Shown piece by piece: positions 61,515 through 64,000 of a stretch of 64,000 nt of DNA. Below the pieces are notes generated by a model. That model ran no database searches. It saw only the letters and a program-made list of their open reading frames with translations, and was not told the DNA's origin. Origin of the DNA: an uncultured Oscillospiraceae bacterium (GTDB lineage Bacteria; Bacillota; Clostridia; Oscillospirales; Acutalibacteraceae); NCBI GenBank assembly GCA_900553255.1, contig USCI01000001.1:1-64000 (forward strand), in the 5' to 3' direction. Position numbers and translations under genes: made by a program. Each line of letters begins with the position of its first letter. Position 1 is the stretch's first letter.

Positions 61515-61782
61515 AGATAAGCAGGCTCGAACCCGGCCCGCCTTCTCTGGGCAGGACGTCGGCCGTCTGCGTTTTCGTCCTTGATGGGCGCCAGCCCATC
61601 TTCGTTCTCAGCCTTGCCGGACAACGTCCTGCTCCCCAGAGAAGGTCGAAGAATTTCGGAGAGCGGAAGAAAGGCGGGACAAGGCGCCTGACCGAGGCAT
61701 GCTGCCGCATGCTAAGGAAAGGCAACGACGGCCGGCTTTTCTTCCGCCGCCGAAATCGTGTCGTGTTCGTGCCTGCTTATCT
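61515..61782. ncRNA. 268-nt structured element, candidate RNA or MITE
   Basis: Outer stem: 12 bp (61515-61526 with 61771-61782) plus 5 bp (61528-61532 with 61765-61769). Inside it lie two arms. Arm A: 11 bp (61541-61551 with 61635-61645) and 8 bp (61552-61559 with 61624-61631), capped by GATGGGC/GCCCATC (61583-61589 with 61594-61600). Arm B: 7 bp (61653-61659 with 61750-61756) and 13 bp with one G-U (61663-61675 with 61735-61747), capped by GCATGC/GCATGC (61697-61702 with 61707-61712). It lies between two genes on + and has no coding potential. The type is chosen for the RNA-like fold. A mobile inverted-repeat element is the main alternative. Confidence 0.55.
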
Positions 61783-61819
61783 TAACCAAATCATTCAAAC
61801 AGAGAGGGGTTCCGATCCG

Positions 61820-63001
61820 ATGGCAAACGATTCTTGGCAGCAGGAGCAATTCGTACTATCCACTTTTCACGCAGTGCCTGCCGACGCAGGCGACGAGCTG
61901 CCGGCCATTCTCAACGCCTGCAAGGAGGCCGGACTGACCCATGTCGAAACCGCCTTTTCAGCACGGCCTGCCATCCTGCGGGCACTGGACATCTGCGACG
62001 AAATCGGCCTGAAGGTGATCGTGCAGGATCTCGGCTCACTCAGCGGGTTCCAGGATCGCACCACTTCCGCCGCCACCCCCGAGACGGTGGCCGAGGCGGT
62101 AAAAACCTACGGCGCCCACCGGTCGGTGGACGGCTACTACATCTGGGACGAACCGTTTTTCGAGCAGCTGGACTTTGCCGCCGAAAACACCCGGCTGATC
62201 CGGCAGTATGCGCCCGGCAAGCTGCAGCTGATCGCACTGCTGCAGTCCTACAGCCCGGATTATCACTGGGAAAACGGTCTGTTCCCCCGGTATATTGATA
62301 CCTTCATCGAGCGTACCGACCCATCCCTTTTATCCTTTGACTATTATGTCTTTGACCATGACGTGGACAAAGGGGTTTCCCTTGAGGATTCCTACTTGTG
62401 GACCGATATGGCGTACATCCGCAAAAAAGCGCTGGAAAACGGCATTCCGTACTGGTACTACCTGCAGCTCATCGGCGATATTATCGGGCATCAGCCCGAC
62501 CGCATTACTCTCGAGCGGGTGCGGGTACAGACCGGCATAGCGCTGGCCTTCGGAGCCTCGGGCATCCAGTATTTCAACATCCTCGACGGCATCCTGACCA
62601 AACAGGGGGAACGCATGAAGCTGTTCGACCCGGTGGCCGCCCTCAACCGCGAGGTGCTTTCGCTCGGGGAGGCGCTGTTCGGCAAAAAATCCACCCTCGT
62701 TTACCCCTCCGGCAGACTGCTGCACCGCGAATATCTGGACAGCCCGGCCGATTCCCCGCTGGTCGCCGGGGCGCCGGACGGCCTGTTCATCGGCGAATTT
62801 ACCGACGAGGCAAGCGATTATCTGCTGGCGGTCAGCCTCGATTACGAACAGCCGCGCACGGGAGAAATCCGGCTGCGGCAGACACGGCAGGCTGCAGCAT
62901 TCGACCCGGGCAGCAAAACCTACGGTGCCCCGGAACGCACCGCCGCCCTGGCGTACAATCTGCCGGCCGGCGGCTATCGTCTGTACCGGTTTGCAAAATA
63001 A
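61820..63001 (+). CDS. TIM-barrel-like glycosidase-related protein, cytoplasmic copy
   Basis: The 393-residue product starts at ATG 61820 after GAGAGGGG. The order of motifs (FVLSTFHAVPA, LTHVETAF, IVQDLGS, GYYIWDEPFFEQLD, LSFDYYVFDHDVDKG, PYWYYLQLIGD, ASGIQYFNILDGI) looks like a (beta/alpha)8 barrel with a catalytic-type Glu in WDEP. The final 100 residues are a small beta-sandwich. It has no signal peptide. The next gene is a secreted paralogue of about 55 to 60 percent identity by eye. The family is not one I can name. Confidence 0.7.
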   Translation: MANDSWQQEQFVLSTFHAVPADAGDELPAILNACKEAGLTHVETAFSARPAILRALDICDEIGLKVIVQDLGSLSGFQDRTTSAATPETVAEAVKTYGAHRSVDGYYIWDEPFFEQLDFAAENTRLIRQYAPGKLQLIALLQSYSPDYHWENGLFPRYIDTFIERTDPSLLSFDYYVFDHDVDKGVSLEDSYLWTDMAYIRKKALENGIPYWYYLQLIGDIIGHQPDRITLERVRVQTGIALAFGASGIQYFNILDGILTKQGERMKLFDPVAALNREVLSLGEALFGKKSTLVYPSGRLLHREYLDSPADSPLVAGAPDGLFIGEFTDEASDYLLAVSLDYEQPRTGEIRLRQTRQAAAFDPGSKTYGAPERTAALAYNLPAGGYRLYRFAK

Positions 63002-63013
63002 GGAGGAGAGGCA

Positions 63014-64000
63014 ATGCACGGCAAAAAACGTCTGGCCGGCGCAGCGGCGCTGGCAATCGGCGCGGCCTGTCTGCTCAGCCCGGCCGCACTCGCCGAGGAG
63101 ACCCCCAGATACCAGCAGGAGGAATTTGTTATTTCCACCTTCCACGGCGTACCCTCGATGCCTAACGGTTTTTACAACGAGGTGATGTTCGCCCTCAAGG
63201 AGGTGGGGATGACCCATTTGGAGACCGCCTTCACCTCTCCGGAGGGAAGTGAGATGGCTCTTCAGATCGCAGAGGAGCTGGGCCTGAAGGTCATTGTGCA
63301 GGATACCAACCTTTACGGCGGTTTCCAGAACCAGACCATCCCTCCCACCACCGAGGAGGACATCCTCAAAGTGATCGAGAAATACGCCCAGTACGAGTCC
63401 TTCGGCGGTTACTACGTCTGGGATGAGCCGTTTCTTGAACAGCTCGACGACGTAAAAAAGAACATGGACTGGATACAGAAGCATGATCCCGGCAAGCTGC
63501 GGCTGGTGGCACTGCTGCAGTCCTACAGCCCCACCTACTGGTGGCCCAACGGCACCTTCAAGGAATACATTGACACCTATGTCGACAAGATTGATCCCGA
63601 CCATCTGTCCTTCGACTATTACGTGTTCGATGCCGATGTGGATAACGGTACCCCGCTTAAGGATTCCTACATGTGGATGGACATGGCGTATATCCGCAAA
63701 AAAGCCCTTGAGCGCGATATCCCGTACTGGTATTACCTGCAGATCCTCGACGATGTGGCGAATCCCAACATCAATCCCCAGCCCATGACCCGCGGGCGCA
63801 TCAGTTTCCAGGTATACACCGCCATGGCGTACGGTGCAACCGGCATCCAGTATTTCAACACCATGGACAGCATTGTGGACGATTACGGGCGGCGTCTGGA
63901 CAAATTCGACATCCTCAAGTCCATTAACAGTGAAATCCATAACCTCGGCCCGACCCTGATGGAGCTGACCTCCACCGTGATTTACCCCACCATTGATCTC
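63014..64000 (+). CDS. TIM-barrel-like glycosidase-related protein, secreted copy (cut by window edge)
   Basis: ATG 63014 follows AGGAGGAGAGG. The visible 329 residues begin with a signal peptide (MHGKKRLAGAAALAIG..., cleavage near A-L-A-E) and then align along the whole length with the previous gene: FVISTFHGVPS, MTHLETAF, IVQDTNLYGGFQ, GYYVWDEPFLEQLD, LSFDYYVFDADVDNG, IPYWYYLQILDD and ATGIQYFNTMDSI. No lipobox is present. The gene lies 12 nt after its paralogue and runs off the right edge, so its C-terminus and any wall anchor are not seen. Confidence 0.75.
   Translation, partial: MHGKKRLAGAAALAIGAACLLSPAALAEETPRYQQEEFVISTFHGVPSMPNGFYNEVMFALKEVGMTHLETAFTSPEGSEMALQIAEELGLKVIVQDTNLYGGFQNQTIPPTTEEDILKVIEKYAQYESFGGYYVWDEPFLEQLDDVKKNMDWIQKHDPGKLRLVALLQSYSPTYWWPNGTFKEYIDTYVDKIDPDHLSFDYYVFDADVDNGTPLKDSYMWMDMAYIRKKALERDIPYWYYLQILDDVANPNINPQPMTRGRISFQVYTAMAYGATGIQYFNTMDSIVDDYGRRLDKFDILKSINSEIHNLGPTLMELTSTVIYPTIDL

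Noticed and set aside
1..64000. CRISPR arrays, tRNA or rRNA genes, prophage or toxin-antitoxin modules.
   Set aside because: No regularly spaced repeats, cloverleaf-like sequences, rRNA blocks or phage structural genes were seen on reading both strands.

Overview
The window is about 64 kb of GC-rich DNA that looks like a chromosomal piece of an endospore-forming member of the Clostridia. The endospore inference rests on an alpha/beta small acid-soluble spore protein (SASP, 30622-30876) and SpoVT (52442-52984). An anaerobic lifestyle is suggested by an Rnf-type gene set with ApbE and by a rubredoxin. The many glycan-related genes suggest a gut or other polysaccharide-rich habitat. The exact genus cannot be read from the sequence. 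No rRNA, tRNA, CRISPR array or prophage was seen.

Layout. 1-359: tail of an IS110-type transposase. 868-22035, all on +: a large carbohydrate locus. It holds a secreted beta-sandwich surface protein, a DUF4855-like lipoprotein, an AraC regulator, a second DUF4855-like protein without a signal peptide, a giant solute-binding protein, two permeases, an NHL/Yip1 membrane protein, a DUF5696-like lipoprotein, a second permease pair, a second solute-binding lipoprotein and a shortened ADP-ribosylglycohydrolase-like gene. No ABC ATPase is encoded, so a shared ATPase elsewhere is presumed. 22127-27530: aspS and gatCAB for indirect amidation of aminoacyl-tRNA. 27621-30323: a choice-of-anchor I/alkaline-phosphatase-like wall protein behind a Pho-box-like repeat. 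30622: SASP. 31077-33660 (-): a frameshifted GH27 alpha-galactosidase, its AraC regulator and an IS3 remnant. 33704-39104 (-): apbE-rnfC-rnfD-rnfG plus one gene that appears to fuse RnfE- and RnfA-like parts; rnfB is missing. 39236-40178: two small lipoproteins. 40283-40551: an array of hairpins. 40560-43652: a znuABC-type zinc uptake operon divergent from a Fur/Zur regulator. 43672-47224: rubredoxin, cupin, a frameshifted M56/BlaR1-like protease with its BlaI-type repressor behind two matching operators, and a small unknown protein. 47692-52334: a NatAB-like exporter, a membrane MutS-like ATPase and an AAC(3)-like acetyltransferase. 52442: spoVT. 53176-56499: a lower-GC block with an AraC regulator and two glycosidase-like genes. 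57026-64000: a membrane-bound AraC sensor divergent from a six-hairpin glycosidase-like gene, then a 268-nt structured element, then a cytoplasmic/secreted pair of paralogous TIM-barrel-like proteins, the second cut by the window edge.

Recurrent themes are: (i) glycosidase-like families present as a secreted copy plus a leaderless copy, once for each of two unrelated families; (ii) AraC-type regulators beside each glycan block; (iii) single-base shifts in G/C homopolymers in two genes, which could be real or assembly errors. The least ordinary items are the reduced Rnf set with an E/A fusion, the 268-nt structured element, and the spoVT palindrome that overlaps a sigma-G-like promoter and carries the ribosome binding site in one arm.
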